Source: Bolinopsis microptera (lineage: Eukaryota; Ctenophora; Tentaculata; Lobata; Bolinopsidae). From it: a stretch of DNA of 64,000 nt. The position numbers and the translations under genes are program-made. The notes beneath the pieces are model-generated. The model did not search any database. It worked only from the letters and a program-made list of their open reading frames with translations, and was not told the origin of the DNA. This document shows, piece after piece, positions 23,961 to 38,086 of this stretch. Numbering within the stretch: the first letter of the stretch is position 1; the number at the start of each line of letters is the position of its first letter. The stretch is from NCBI RefSeq assembly GCF_026151205.1, contig NC_087082.1:15285365-15349364 (forward strand), given 5' to 3'.

Positions 23961-26577
23961 TATACACAAGGGCTGTACACTACGTAAAGGTACAGTAGAC
24001 CTAGAGACACAGACTTGAATAGAGTATATAATATATAATATTTTACTCTATTGAAGTTTGTCTCTTTAGGTCTACTACAGCTTAATAATATATACATATT
24101 ACATAGTATATATGCATATATAGAGTTAATATAATAGATTAAAATACCTTTCATCACAGCGTCTGGAGTCAATATAAACACGCACTAACTCGACAATCAG
24201 GCGTAAAGCAGAAGGCTGATAATAACAATAATAGAGTGACATGTCAATCACTGGGACCATGTGATGTAAACTGTAAAAACTGTTAACTCGAACAAGTTTA
24301 AAGAAAACCTTGTCTAGTGTGAGGTTAAATTATGTTCGATTTAGACCGAATATATTCAATAAACAGTAAACACCCAAATATATTTGCAGACATGACATGG
24401 TCTAAGTTATTAGGAGAATTACTAGACGAGCGGATTATGAGAAATATTTACACTATTCAGTATTCACAGCCATTAACACTCCAAAACTTGACTAAAGAGT
24501 AAAAGTTTCAGTGTTTTAACATATTCTCACATTGACATATTCACAGTGTTGGCGGTTAAAGTGATTCTTCACTGTGCAAAACTTGACATCTTATTCCTAC
24601 TGAAATGTAACACTGTAGATAATTAGGCACATGACGAAGGAACTTTAAAACTTTAAAATAAATTAACAAGATTGTGATGTTATATCGGAAATGTGAAATG
24701 TGAGTATATCGCACTGTAAGTAAAACACTCCAATTTCAGAGAAATGTTCGGTAATTGACCGAGCTTCCAGACATAGTACATGGTACATGCTTTGTGATTT
24801 TACATAATTGAAGAATGTACTTTAATGTATGAAAACTTCCTACCCTTGTTGTGAAACATTGTACTTCTACAACTGCGAGTTAGTAATGAATCACCAGCAC
24901 ATGACGCGGAACAATTTTAAAACTTTAACAGAACGTAACGAGAATATAATAACACATAACAAAATTGTGATGAACCGGCGAAGCAAATGAGAGTTTCTAC
25001 TGTAAGAGAAATACTCGTATTTCAGCAGCCTGGTTGGATAATGACTAGGTAAGCTTTAAAATATTGTAATTGTATAGCCACATTCTTTGTCCACTTCAAT
25101 TGAATGTTGAAACTTGATGTTAAATTTGAATCTTCAAAGTTTCCTGATCCCTTACAATGAAACATGAACAGTTAATTTAATACTGCAGTCACATTTTTAA
25201 CACGGTGCGAGGATAAATACTCTCTAGAAGCACGAACTGTTAACTACAATTCTGCGGTATTTGAAGCGAAGCCAGAAAATAAGCCGATGGAACCAAGTGT
25301 CATGCGGCTATGTCTTTTAACGCGCAAAAAGATATCATTTAGAAACCCTAGAAACATAGCAAGATGAGAAGTATCAGGTACCATGAAACGCAAGTCAAAC
25401 TGAAACAAAGTGAAACAAACTGAAACAACTATAACTAGAGTATATCAGAATGAAAAATTTAACCCTGAATCATTCGGCTAAATCTTAAAACCCCTATAAG
25501 AGAAGAATTTAGAAACCTTGCTTAGTAATAGCAAGTTGCAGGTACCATGAAACGTGAGACATCCTAAACAAACGGAGACCAACTCAGACACACAAAGCCA
25601 AAGAGAAACAAAGAGAAACAAGCTGACACAGCTGGAAGATCTGGAGGAGAATGTAAACCAGCTGATCAGTTGTGATTATACAATATTCCCTGCAGCTGGC
25701 AGCAGCTAATGGCATAGATCCAGCTATAGTGCAGTAATTAGGGGAGTGTACCACCGGATGATGATATTTTCTGTACTGAAGCTAGAGTGTAGAGTAGTGA
25801 GTGTAGAGTAGATAATATACAATACACTGGCAAGTGTGTGGCCTTGGTTACTACACTGTCTTCTAGACTGTTGTTTAATACACCAGAGAGCTTTACTTGG
25901 CTGAGTGACAATAATATAGTGTACTCTTCAGAGGACAAATTAGATTATATTTTATATAATAGGGAATACAAAAAGTGCAGTGGGTCTTGTTTATAAACAA
26001 ATCCTAGTGTGTACTTTGTATGCAAACAATAAAGCAGAAACCCGTGGTGCCGTGGTGGTTATAACACGGACCGTTTACAGAAGACCCAATAATATGGACT
26101 TTGAGGACATCATGAAGACCTAAAGGGCCACCCAGGACTTTGTGGAAGAGCTGGACCGCTTTTAATAGTCAGCTCAGCTGACATTCGAGGCAATTTGACC
26201 AGAAAAGTCTTCACGATACTATGTATAACACACTGTTAAGTGTTACCAATTGGAAACACTAACTACAATTTGAAGAATGGAGTTTCTACGAAAGAGAATT
26301 GCACGTATAAAGTATATACCCGCACTTATTGTAAACACTACACTTTACCCGCACAGCACATACTACTTCCTTGTTTCCTTGGGCCCGGGTAAGTTTTATT
26401 CTGGGTAAAGTTTGAAGCCATTTTGTTGAGGTGACCAAAAACCGTGCCAAAAATACTTTGTTAAACTACTCAACAATAAGTTAAATACCTTACCTTAATA
26501 TACTTAATACTGACCACATATAACGGAAGACAACATGGCTGAGTAATAATGACCAGCAAGCTGACAGACACACCCAT
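23961..26577. other. Gene-poor AT-rich region with degenerate duplications
   Basis: No exon was recognised. Two degenerate direct duplications are visible: 24630-24740 resembles 24895-25030 (shared gacatgacg...ttttaaaacttta...attgtgatg...tttcag). The segment near 25290-25430 resembles 25480-25570 (ggctaa/tgtcttttaa...ggtaccatgaaacg). These may be old copies of a dispersed repeat. Confidence 0.5.
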
Positions 26578-26712
26578 TCACCCAAGAAGCACAAAGCACT
26601 CACTAAATAACTGAAGTAACACTAATATTAGTTTTCTCAAGCACACCCAAGAAGCACAAAGCACTCACTAAATAACAGAAGTAACACTAATATTAGTTTT
26701 CTCAAGCACACG
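26578..26712. repeat. 65-bp tandem duplication
   Basis: The sequence beginning cccaagaagcacaaagcact occurs at 26581 and again at 26646, nearly identical over the full 65 bp. Confidence 0.93.
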
Positions 26713-26965
26713 CACACACTACTCGGAGAGCAGCTGAAAGAACTATAATGTATTATAATATAATATACGAGCTGAAGAGTATAACTGTCAGCTCCTTCTC
26801 TGTTAAGAAGAAGAAGAAGAAGCACAATGTGTACAATAGTCACTGTACACTCTCGCACGTAATTACACTAGCTGGTACATTCCATCAAGCAACTGGAGTT
26901 TGAGGTGGCCTCGAAATATGTAATTTGTATGGGGAATATTGTCTCTATCATGTGGACGATGTGGG

Positions 26966-27622
26966 GGAAATATTGTCTATTTTACTGGAGTTAGGTTAGC
27001 AGGGAGGGGTATATTGTCTATTTTAATGGAGCTAGGTTAGCAGGGAGGGGAATATTGTCTATTTTACTGGAGCTAGGTTAGCAGGGAGGGTAATATTGTC
27101 TATTTTACTGGAGCTAGGTTAGCAGGGAGGGATATATTGTCTATTTTACTGGAGCTAGGTTAGCAGGGAGGGGTATATTGTCTATTTTACTGGAGCTAGG
27201 TTAGCAGGGAGGGGTATATTGTCTATTTTACTGGAGCTAGGTTAGCAGGGAGGGTAATATTGTCTATTTTACTGGAGCTAGGTTAGCAGGGAGGGGTATA
27301 TTGTCTATTTTACTGGAGTTAGGTTAGCAGGGAGGGGTATATTGTCTATTTTACTGGAGCTAGGTTAGCAGGGAGGGGTATATTGTCTATTTTACTGGAG
27401 CTAGGTTAGCAGGGAGGGGAATATTGTCTATTTTACTGGAGCTAGGTTAGCAGGGAGGGGAATATTGTCTATTTTACTGGAGCTAGGTTAGCAGGGAGGG
27501 GTATATTGTCTATTTTACTGGAGCTAGGTTAGCAGGGAGGGGTATATTGTCTATTTTACTGGAGCTAGGTTAGCAGGGAGGGGTATATTGTCTATTTTAC
27601 TGGAGTTAGGTTAGCAGGGAGG
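26966..27622. repeat. 41-bp minisatellite, about 16 copies
   Basis: Unit of 41 bp around ttgtctattttactggagct and aggttagcaggga. Variation is mainly at ggtata/gaata and gct/gtt. Confidence 0.95.
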
Positions 27623-30600
27623 GGAAAACCAAACAAAAAATCGAACGCAACGACCACTCGGCAAGAAAGGCTTATTCAGAGAAAAACACTGGAATTTGAC
27701 GACCAAAGCAACGCAAAATGAAAAATGTGATGACAATTCGGACAAAGTAATATCAAGCACAGCAAACTGAAAGTTAAAAAGAACATAATCTAGTCATAAT
27801 TCAACTGTCACCAAAGAAAAGGAGCAAAGAAGTAAGTATGTTATTCAGTAACGTACGTATTACATCATGATCCACGCAATCCTGGCCTAGCCACTCCTCT
27901 CTACTCACCAATCAGTGACGTAATACAAAACAGATTCTCCCCCTCACGGACCCTCTCTCTCTCTCTCCCTCAACCTGGATACAAACTCAAAACTCCTTTT
28001 CGAACCGAAGGCGGCAGAGTATCATGTATCACTAGTAACCGTATTAGTCCACCTATGTAATAAAGCTCCAGCTGCAGATCGATCATCCAATCAGCAGACA
28101 GGAGCGAAGTTAAGCAGCCAATAAGGTGCGCGCATTTAAGTCACGTGATGGGGGAGAGAGCAGATGTGGATCATTTACTAGCCAGGTCATGTGGTTGTGC
28201 TAGTGTGGGGGCCGTGGGGAGGCGGTGTAGAAAGGGACTAGAAAACGTTACTCTTTCCGGTCTCCGGGGTTGTAATATGTAGCTTGTTTGACAGGGAGTA
28301 CTTGTGTAACAAGGCCAAAAACAGGATATTACACGAATCTGGAGTAAGTAAAACTCAGAAGCAGAACAAATCTCATTAAACTCACATTCTCTCTCTCTCT
28401 CACATTTCACTTTATCAAATTACAATGAGATCACGGACAAATCACAAGATTGGCTAACACTACCAACTGCTACCCTGAAACTAAACATTCAGTTGTTAAC
28501 TCACATGACAACTAACATAATGTCGAGAACGGGAGTTAGCGACTGTCGGGAAATATTCAGCCGTTTGCTGGGATTGCTTACAAACTATACTGCTCGCAAA
28601 CAATTTGGATAAACGGTTATGATCGATATTCGATAATGATGGGCTACACACGCAACATCAAATTCAAAACAAACACGGAGAAACTCTAGACACTGGTAAT
28701 ACTGGTTACAACATTCCTGCTGCACACACTGGAGCTAATTAATTTACACAGGGGGGCTAATCTACACAGGGGGCTAATCGTTTTCAAATTATACGCCTGA
28801 AGATCAAAAGCACTGCAGTACATAACAGGACCCCTTAAGATCACATGCACAATAGTATCTACACTGTAAGATCTACACTGTAGGATCTACACTGTAGGAT
28901 CTGCACTGTAGGATTTACACTGAAGGATCTACACTGCATAGGACTAGGATCGACACTGTAGAATGTACACGACCCTCAAGGCTTCACTCTGCAACCAAAC
29001 CCTCGCACCACACAATGATTGTTGTCGAGAGACTATATAAAGCTTTTACCAATACAATCAGCTCTGTCGGGGGCAGCACAGCACACTACAGCACACTGCA
29101 AGTAACACAGCAGAGTGAAGTACTGGTAATATAATGTCACGTGGTGTGTTTCTCAAATCCAATATGTGATCCAGGGGTGAACGTGGCGATGCAGGGTTGT
29201 CAGGGAAACCGGTAATTTCACTATTATACCACATGGATTAACAGACTATATTTACCTCTGTAACTGCAAAGGAACTGAACTTATTTAAAAGAGTTGTAGA
29301 GTGTACACCAATACAACATCAACGCGAGCCATAAATCGGTTGTTTCAGTAGACAAGAAAGCTTTAGCTTGAATACTATAGAAACGCCGATTTGGCACCCA
29401 AACAGTGCAGTTTACATTCCATTTGTGGTTTCAGCACTGACCTGGTTTAACAACACGAGGTTCTGTTTAAACAGAATCTCAATTATTTAGACGAATATGA
29501 AACTAATATCATCAAATTGTTTATCGCTAAGCGGAGAAGATAAGCAATCAGAAGATATCAGGATCACATCCGCTACAATGACCAATCAAAATGCACAGCA
29601 CTAGTCACAGAGCAGAGAGAAATACAGAAAGATATAGAGTAAAGACACAGAGCGAGAGCATGAGTGGCGTAACGAAGCGAGAGCTCGAACAACTGTTTAC
29701 AAATTCCACGAATTAATTGAGAACAGCGTAAGATATACCCCGCAAGAATGCGCAAATATCAAGATATATAACTCTGAAGTATTTAGAGAGTAAACGAGTT
29801 TGGTAAATAGTAAATATGTATTCTAGAATCTGATACCACTGCTTAACAACGGTATTGATACTCTCAGAAATGGTTGATTGACAGAGACAAGGGTATTGAT
29901 TTCTCCCCCTTAAAAATACATTAACTTGAGTGTGCTAGAGGATAGGTCCCTAAGTAAATATCAGCCGAGCCGGAGAACTCAGGGACCTGTAATATAACAT
30001 GAGGTATGTGTCTAATTACATCCTGCCTGGGCCCTGGTTTGTTACACGCTGTAAGGTGCGGAACTCAGACAAAAGTAAATATTATCTTGTGAATAACCAA
30101 CTATAAACCACACGGTGTCTACCACTCAGTGGCACCAGTGTCAAGTTGTGGTACCAGTGTCAAGTTGAGCCTGCCCGCGGAACATGAACTATGGATATTC
30201 TAGAGTTTTAGCAGATGTTCTCCCCCGAGCGGTTCTTGCTACAAAATCTTGCGTAATAATCCAGTAAATCACTTATCAAATTACTTAATAATCATGGTAG
30301 ATAAATTTTAATAAGTTGATATTTGTAAATATTCGTTTGAAAGTTTAGAATACTTCCTCAAATCAAAAACTTCGTCATTTCTCAACAAAACTGTTCGACG
30401 GAAACAGTAAAATCTGTAAGGCAATCCTTTTTACTTTTAAGGTTTGATTATAATACTTTATGCATCATCATTCAGCAACGCCGCTGATCTTGCACATTCT
30501 ATTGGTCACCCATTTCAAGACAAAACAACTACCAGTTACCAAGATTTGTTCGAGACATAGGTCACTACTAGCAACATTGAGTACCAGTAGTAACCAGTTA

Positions 30601-31940
30601 CCTAATGTACAGGTTACCTAGGTAACTAGCTTCCTCTAGCGATTGTACCGAACACTAGAGTTAGTAGAGATCATTTAAAAGGAAGTGGTAGAAACTGAGA
30701 CAGCGATCAGGTTATAGAAATATCAGTTTAACAGATCAGTTTTGTGTAGGGACGAGGGATAAGAAAATGTCACGTGACTGAATATGTAAGGTACTGAACT
30801 TCCTTAGCCTCTAGCGTCTTGTATATGAACTTAGCATCGTTTATTCCGTTACGTCATTGCAGAGGTTATTAAAGTATTAAATCATTCAGTGGTGTAATTT
30901 CCAGAATAAACAGCATGCTTTAGCCAAATAAGCAAGTGACAACAGGTTTGAAAACGGCCAACTTCAGGTCGTAATTACTAAGTATGCGTCAAACCAGGAC
31001 GCAAACCGAACTCAATCTACCTAAACTAAAACTCTAAGTAAACTACTTACACTAAACCTACAGCAAACTTCACAACCCTGTTTGTCAAGACGTGTCAACA
31101 CACTGATCACAATACCTAACTTCTAGAACTTCCCACTGAACAAAGAAAGCAGCGTACGTAACCAGGTTAGCCCCCAGGTACCCCTCGTCCCCCTCGTCCC
31201 GCCCTACATTTGAATAAGCCGGATAACAATAACTATAGCTCATTAGTCACCTACGTATAACACAGATATAATAACACATCAGATACTACACGTAGTAATT
31301 CTACACAAACACTGAGGGGAGAGTGAGAGAGGACGCTATAAACTGAGGGCCCCTGGACGGTAATTGAATGTATACAGACGCGGGATCGCGTGAGTAATCA
31401 CACACACTCGTGTGACGTCATCGCACCTACATTACTCATTATGTAAGGGACCGCGTAATGATCCATTACATACTTATCATTACACCGGGGGTTAGGATCA
31501 GAGACAAAGAAGTGTGCAAAGGAGTGTGCACCCTGCGGTTTGTCTTGTAATTATGTCATCAGTTACACTGTACACACACTACTGACTATACTCATGACTC
31601 ATCGGCTTATACACAACGCAGGTGCTTCAATCCATGCTTATTGCTTACAAGACCCTTATATATAACCGAGAGCCCAGTAACTGGGCCGTGATTATCCGTT
31701 TTATCGGGTAATAACTTTCTTTTTTCCATGAAAATTAAGTTAATCATATCAAAATCTCCTGCTTTGTAAGTCGTATAATAAATTTAATTATCGCATTGTT
31801 CTTTACCCTTATTCAATGATTCATTCTAATGATATCAGCGACAGACTCTCATTTCGTCCCCAGTAATCAATCATATCAGCAAGAGGCCCAGAACTAAAAC
31901 AAATTAATGAGATCAGCCATCAGGGTCGTCTTGGACTGGA
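27623..31940. other. Gene-poor region
   Basis: No exon with usable splice signals was recognised. It contains a short (ct)n run at 27955-27972, and a TATA-like ctatataaagc at 29031-29041 with no gene attached. At 28853-28945 a repeat of gatctacactgtag has about seven copies of 15 bp. Open frames are short and lack family resemblance. Confidence 0.5.
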
Positions 31941-32102
31941 GAGTGGCATTCTTCGGCTATTTTCTGCAGGTTTTAGGCAGCAGTTAGGGGTGTAGAGTGG
32001 CATTCTTCGGCTATTTTCTGCAGGTTTTAGGCAGCAGTTAGGGGTGTAGAGTGGCATTCTTCGGCTATTTTCTGCAGGTTGTAGGCAGCAGTTAGGGCTG
32101 TA
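31941..32102. repeat. 54-bp tandem repeat, three copies
   Basis: gagtggcattcttcggctat begins copies at 31941, 31995 and 32049. They are almost identical. A short gtagagt run follows. Confidence 0.95.
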
Positions 32103-34219
32103 GAGTGTAGAGTGTAGAGTGTAGGACTAGGTTAATAGGGTAACTAGGAAGGTTAACTTTTTAGTGCTTATAGGGCCAAATGGGGCCATTTTCACAATTA
32201 CATCTAATATAAGTCAATACAACATTCAAATGGCAAAATTTACACTTTGTCAAAACTGGATGGTATATCAAGCTGTTGGAACCACTGGGAGTGCGTCAAA
32301 AGTATTGCATTGGTGATCCCACTTGCAAATTGGGACAGCCCCACCCAATGCAACGTTGAAATTAGTCGCTGCAGCGTCAGCGGTTGAAGACTCTTGAGTC
32401 TGGTGATCGATATTATCTTCTTGGCGTTTACTGCTATTATCTTCTTGGCGTTTACTGCTTCAGCTTTTAACTGTTACATATGGCACCAACCAGGTATCAA
32501 CCTAGTGTTCTCAATGCACTCCTCCGAAACAATCAACCATAATTGGTACCAGTATCTTTATACCAGAGCATTGTTTTAAAAGTCCACGTGCTCAACAATT
32601 TCACAACAACTCGAAAACAAGCGAACGTTGATTGAGCAACTATTACGACATATTGGTGTACCAACCCTTACGAACTTTATGAGGTCAGTAATAAAATTCA
32701 TTGATTCATTCACGACGATATTTCATTTTCATCAGCCGATCAGTGTCGAGCTTTTTATTAATATAAGATTACGAATTTGTCGCCGTAATAGAACTCGCCA
32801 TATCTCTGATAGAACAAGTAATTTCTAGCGATAAATATTAGAACAATAAAATCAGTCACAATCAGTCAGTGACTCTGTAAAGAGCCGTATATACGACTTT
32901 ACCATCACTCAGAAAACGAATGATAGCTAAGAATGTACGAAAACACGTAAAAAGCACAAAAGAAGCACGAAAGAAGCACGACAACACACTAAAGCCCGCA
33001 AAAAGAGAGCTCACCTGAGAGCGAGAGAGAGATAGAAATGAGTATTATATATGTGTAACCTGACCTAAGTAACTGAAGTGCTGACCAGAATGAGGTCACC
33101 GTGCAGCTATGACATTGTCCGATGTACCATTAATATATGTTGTGTGTATAGCATGCACGTTATATAAGTCATCAACTTTGTGTTCTGCTCACTAAATGTA
33201 TTATTATCAGGAGACAGGAGTGCTGAGGAGTGGTCAGAAAGTGGGATAGACAACTAATTAGGCAGCAAGCAGACTTGCTTCTGGTTTATATTTAAACAAT
33301 GATCACGTGCTCGATCGTGGCGCCATCCTGGTTATGTCTTATCTACTTCATCCTGGTTATGTCTTATCTACTTCATCGCCATATTCGTGACAACATGAAT
33401 CTAGTGCAGCTGTTGTATTGGCACGGGTTGCTGTTATGTCGCTTATGATAACCATAACACCATTAATTGCAACATATGAAATAGTGTGGTAATACATTTG
33501 TAATTCATAATTCCTAACTCTTACCAGTGGCCATGGTAAATAACAAATCTCATCATTAATTGGAATTAACATATTAGCACCAATAAACTATAAAACTTTA
33601 AAACTAATAAATAATGACTAAATAATAATAAGCTATAAAACTAAAGCTGTCCTCTACATTCTGAATATTCTCAAGAGAACTTCAACTATACTGACTGGTT
33701 TAACAAATATAACATATCAGCTCCACTATGCACGAATACAAGGTTTAACTAATGAGAAATAAGTAGTGATTAGCTACAGAAAGCAGTATGCTGTAATTGT
33801 AAGGGGAGGCAGTCAGCTGTAACATACACAGACTATAAAATGTCGCGGAAATTTTGAATAGTTTAGGAAACTGAAACTTTATTTCAAAATGGTAATTACA
33901 TAGTTGCTAGTTTGTACGAAATTAAATCGTGCGGAGGAACTTAAAGCTTTAAAGGTGCAAACAAACGATCATGACGATCGTTGTTATTTTTCATCACAGT
34001 GGTACTGCTATAGCAAGCACGTCTGTCGCGTCAGCAATATATTTTTTACGTAGACTCATCAGAAGTCGTTCAAAAGGTTTATGTTTAGTTCAACATGAAC
34101 ATTTTCTAATTCAATGTTAAAGATGACAGGAATAAATAAAACATAGCTATATATGGAGATTTTTACGAAATTTGCACAAATAACGCACCAGCACTGTTAG
34201 CGTTTATATACTATACAAA
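32103..34219. other. Gene-poor region
   Basis: No exon recognised. A 20-bp duplication (attatcttcttggcgtttac) lies at about 32410-32455 and a 27-bp one (atcctggttatgtcttatct) at 33327-33370. Confidence 0.5.
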
Positions 34220-34309
34220 ATTTACCTGGGGACCTCAGGCTATCATGTTCATAAACATAGCGATTAGAGATTAGGCGGAATGACAGGCTGAGCGCGGCCC
34301 AGTAATACA
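34220..34309 (-). repeat. Short dispersed element, copy 1
   Basis: Read on the minus strand it starts actgggccgcgctcagcc, then tgtcattccgcc, a variable middle, and ends gaggtccccagg. Two more copies lie at 37371-37440 and 49083-49160. Ends are conserved and middles differ, as expected for a small non-autonomous element. Confidence 0.85.
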
Positions 34310-36227
34310 AAATTCGATTAAAAACCCTCTCGATTGTACTCTATAAGTATATAGATGTAAAATCATAAAAGATACAGCTCTCTTGGACCACGGAATAACA
34401 AGCCCAGCGCCGCAGAGCAAGGACCACAGATAAAACTGTAATTAAACAAGAATTGCGCCGGTTAGCGGACGCTAGATTTCCATCAACCGTAGTGATTGCT
34501 ATGCCTTTCAAAATTTAAAATTAAAATTAACGATCGCGATAGTTTCATGTTGGTCAAAATATTAAATAATGGTTCTTTGTTTACCATTCTTGGGGCGCTA
34601 CGGAACACAAAATGGAAGGGTTTCCATTGTCAATTAGTCAAATTTAAAAAGTTTAATGACCGGACACCGTAGCCTGCGCCTGTGTGGTGATATGCAGTTA
34701 AAAGTCGTGAAATCCGTAGTAGGTAATGCAACTCATAATAACATTTATGGTCCATTTCGTATAACAAATCAAGCACTCACAACAAAACGAGAAGTTAGTA
34801 CGTTGTTCCGCATCATGATCAATGATCAAGTAAAGAAAAGCGTGAGCTACTTAACACATCCGGGAAATCGCTTGTAATCTAAATCAATTGGCGCCGCGCA
34901 ATCGAAAGTGTAATTCGATCAATCGTCAAATCGTACAAACGTATGCGGAGGGTAACCATGGCGACTACACCATAACTGCTCTGCGCGCAGAGAATATGCA
35001 TTAAAATAACGTATGCGGAGGGTTATGCATGTTTTCCTTTGTGACACGATTCATGACTCACGTGACACGAAAAAGCTACCTACCCACTATACCCATTCTC
35101 AAATCCTTCCACTTCTATACATCTATTGCCTTTTTAAAGAAAAAGACAGTTGATGTAAAAAATACCCCGTCATAATCAACACTTGATGACTCATCAAGTT
35201 TTAGTTAAGCGTTAAAAAAATTGATTTTTGACAAAATGACAAGAGCGACCGATTTCATTTTTGATTTCATTTTGCGTTTGGGTACGGTAACGGTAATTTA
35301 AACTGATATCATTTCCATTTGATTGAAAAAAGGAGACACTGGCGACGTGGTGCACTTTTATTTACCAAATTCTGGGTTTTGGTTTAAAATATGATAATAT
35401 CGAACCGATCTTCAAAACTAAAAGGCAAGTCTGGTAAGGATTTACGATCCATAATCTGACATTCTTCTTAATCTTTTGAAACGCAAGGTATTATTTTGCG
35501 TTGATTGCACTTCAAGTTCGCGTAATATTGATTTCGTTTATTTGTATCCTTTCGTAATAACAGGGATTGGTGAACTAAAGGCGGCTGACGGTTACGGTTT
35601 GCAGGGAGTGCTTCAGGGAAACTAAATTAAAATACAAACAGTTTCATTAGTTGATCAACCGCAACAGAACTATCATTTCATAAATTGAAAGAAGAAATTC
35701 GCCCGAAAGAAAAATAGGTTATCAGTGTAGAAATCAAAAAATGAATTTAACATGAACAAGAATTAAACATAATACAAGGAGAGAAGGGTGCGGTAATTAC
35801 TGTTTAAATGGTCTTGATCTTAATGGAACTGTTCCTGTAATATGGAACTTTAACCTGACCGATATGTGGGTATGACAACTTCAACTCGCTCGTCAAAAAG
35901 TGAGCGTCAGCAGCTTGATACGTACCTCAAGAGAAAAACAGCTTGCACAAAAGAACAGCCCCATCATGATAGTGTAACCTGTACCATGCTTGCTATATGC
36001 TAATGGAGAGTGGTCATGTGATGTGTTGACCCACTAATTCCTTTAATATTCTTCTCCTTCTCCTCCTTTTTCTCATGCTCATACTCACGTCTTACAGTCA
36101 AGTTGGACGAGGACGTGAATTAATGGCTACCCGCCTTCAATAGGGGCTGCATGTGAAAATGGTTATTGCTAGGTTTATGATATATTATCTGAACTGGTAC
36201 GTGGTTGTATTGTAATACCTAGTGACT
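34310..36227. other. Gene-poor region
   Basis: No exon recognised. A short direct repeat (acgtatgcggagggt) occurs at about 34938 and 35010. The DNA between the inverted copies of the short dispersed element (34309 to 37371) could be one larger foldback unit. Confidence 0.45.
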
Positions 36228-37296
36228 CAGATCTGTACCTCAGATCTGTACCTCAGATCTGTACCTCAGATCTGTACCTCAGATCTGTACCTCAGATCTG
36301 TACCTCAGATCTGTACCTCAGATCTGTACCTCAGATCTGTACCTCAGATCTGTACCTCAGATCTGTACCTCAGATCTGTACCTCAGATCTGTACCTCAGA
36401 TCTGTACCTCAGATCTGTACCTCAGATCTGTACCTCAGATGTGTACATCAGATCTGTACCTCAGATCTGAGGTACAGATCTGTACCTCAGATCTGTACCC
36501 CAGATCTGTACCTCAGATAAGTACCTCAGATCTGTACCTCAGATGTGTACCTCAGATCTGTACCTCAGATCTGTACCTCAGATCTGTACCTCAGATCTGT
36601 ACCTCAGATATGTACCTCAGATCTGTACCTCAGATCTGTACCTCAGATCCGTACCTCAGATCTGTACCTCAGATCTGTACCTCAGATCTGTACCTCAGAT
36701 CTGTACCTCAGATCTGTACCTCAGATCTGTACCTCAGATCTGTACCTCAGATCTGTACCTCAGATCTGTACCTCAGATCTGTACCTCAGATCTGTACCTC
36801 AGATCTGTACCTCAGATCTGTACCTCAGATCTGAGCTGTACCTCAGATATGTACCTCAGATCTGTACCTCAGATATGTACCTCAGATCTGTACCTCAGAT
36901 CTGTACCTCAGATCTGTACCTCAGATCTGTACCTCAGATCTGTACCTCAGATCTGTACCTCAAATCTGTACCTCAGATCTGTACCTCAGATCTGTACCTC
37001 AGATCTGTACCTCAGATCTGTACCTCAGATCTGTACCTCAGATCTGTACCTCAGATCTGTACCTCAGATCTGTACCTCAGATCTGTACCTCAGATCTGTA
37101 CCTCAGATCTGTTCCTCAGATCTGTAACTCAGATATGTACCTCAGATCTGTACCTCAGATCTGTACCTCAGATCTGTACCTCAGAACTGTACCTCAGATA
37201 TATACCTCAGATCTGTACCTCAGATCTGTACCTCAGATCTGTACCTCAGATCTGTACCTCAGATCTGTACCTCAGATCTGTACCTCAGATCTGTAT
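36228..37296. repeat. 13-bp minisatellite (cagatctgtacct), about 82 copies
   Basis: The 13-bp unit contains the 8-bp palindrome cagatctg. Three units make 39 bp, so all frames repeat every 13 codons and long frames appear on the plus strand (up to 288 codons). These are repeat translation. A short inverted stretch sits at 36460-36480. Confidence 0.97.
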
Positions 37297-37370
37297 ACTG
37301 TCAAAGAACTGTTTTAGAAATGGTAGATTGAAGGATATTTGGCAATATACAACCACACCTTGCTATGTTC

Positions 37371-37440
37371 TATTTTACTGGGCCGCGCTCAGCCTGTCAT
37401 TCCGCCAATGAACATAATAGCCTGGGGTCCTCAGGTAAGT
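37371..37440 (+). repeat. Short dispersed element, copy 2
   Basis: Same ends as the copy at 34220-34309 but in the opposite orientation: actgggccgcgctcagcc to cctggggtcctcagg. It lies immediately after the 13-bp array. Confidence 0.85.
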
Positions 37441-37992
37441 TCTATTCATATTTTATACTTATAGATCGTGAAAGTCAACACTGAGGTTTAAACTGAAACT
37501 AAGTGACATTATAATAGTTACGTGCAAAAGTAATGCAAATGGTTGCTCGTTGTATAATTGCTATTTCTGACAAACTTACTGTTGTGAAAATCGACTATCG
37601 AGATATTGCTATTATTGACTATTTGATCAAGCCTATTTAATATTTGTTGGACTCATTAATAGGAAAAATTACTTAGCAAATCACTCGGCTAATTACTTAG
37701 CAAATTATTTAGCAAAGCAGTTCAAGTCGACATGTTTTAAGACAAACTGATAAATAAAATTTAGAAATTAAACTGAACACTTTTGTAGTTGAGTGTTACT
37801 GTTACATTCAAAAAATGAGTCTCCAATAAATTCTTTTAAAGTTTTTCAACCGTACTTTATTTGGACAAATTTTGATTTCCCTAATATATTTATAACTCTT
37901 TATAAAATTCCAATCAAATCTCCAACATGAACATGATTTGATGACCACGTTGTACAGCTCTTAAAGTCAACGAATCTTGTTAACAGACTGAG

Positions 37993-38086
37993 CACGTGCA
38001 CTTTGACCACGTGTACAGCTTAACCAGTAACTGCACGTGCATTTTTACCACGTGTTCTCAACCAAGACTCTCGGACGTGGCACGTG
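37993..38086. promoter_or_regulatory. Cluster of five CACGTG motifs
   Basis: CACGTG occurs at 37993, 38008, 38034, 38049 and 38081, in alternating contexts (gCACGTGc and cCACGTGt). The density is far above chance. bHLH factors bind CACGTG in animals. No adjacent gene was found, so the function is open. Confidence 0.55.

Noticed and set aside
26040..26090. tRNA-like stretch (gtggtgccgtggtggttataa)
   Set aside because: There is a box-A-like motif only; no box B or pairing arms follow.
29031..29041. TATA-box-like ctatataaagc
   Set aside because: No exon or start codon downstream could be supported.
36439..37411. Long plus-strand frames up to 288 codons
   Set aside because: They translate the 13-bp array; three units make a codon-phased period, so all frames stay open.
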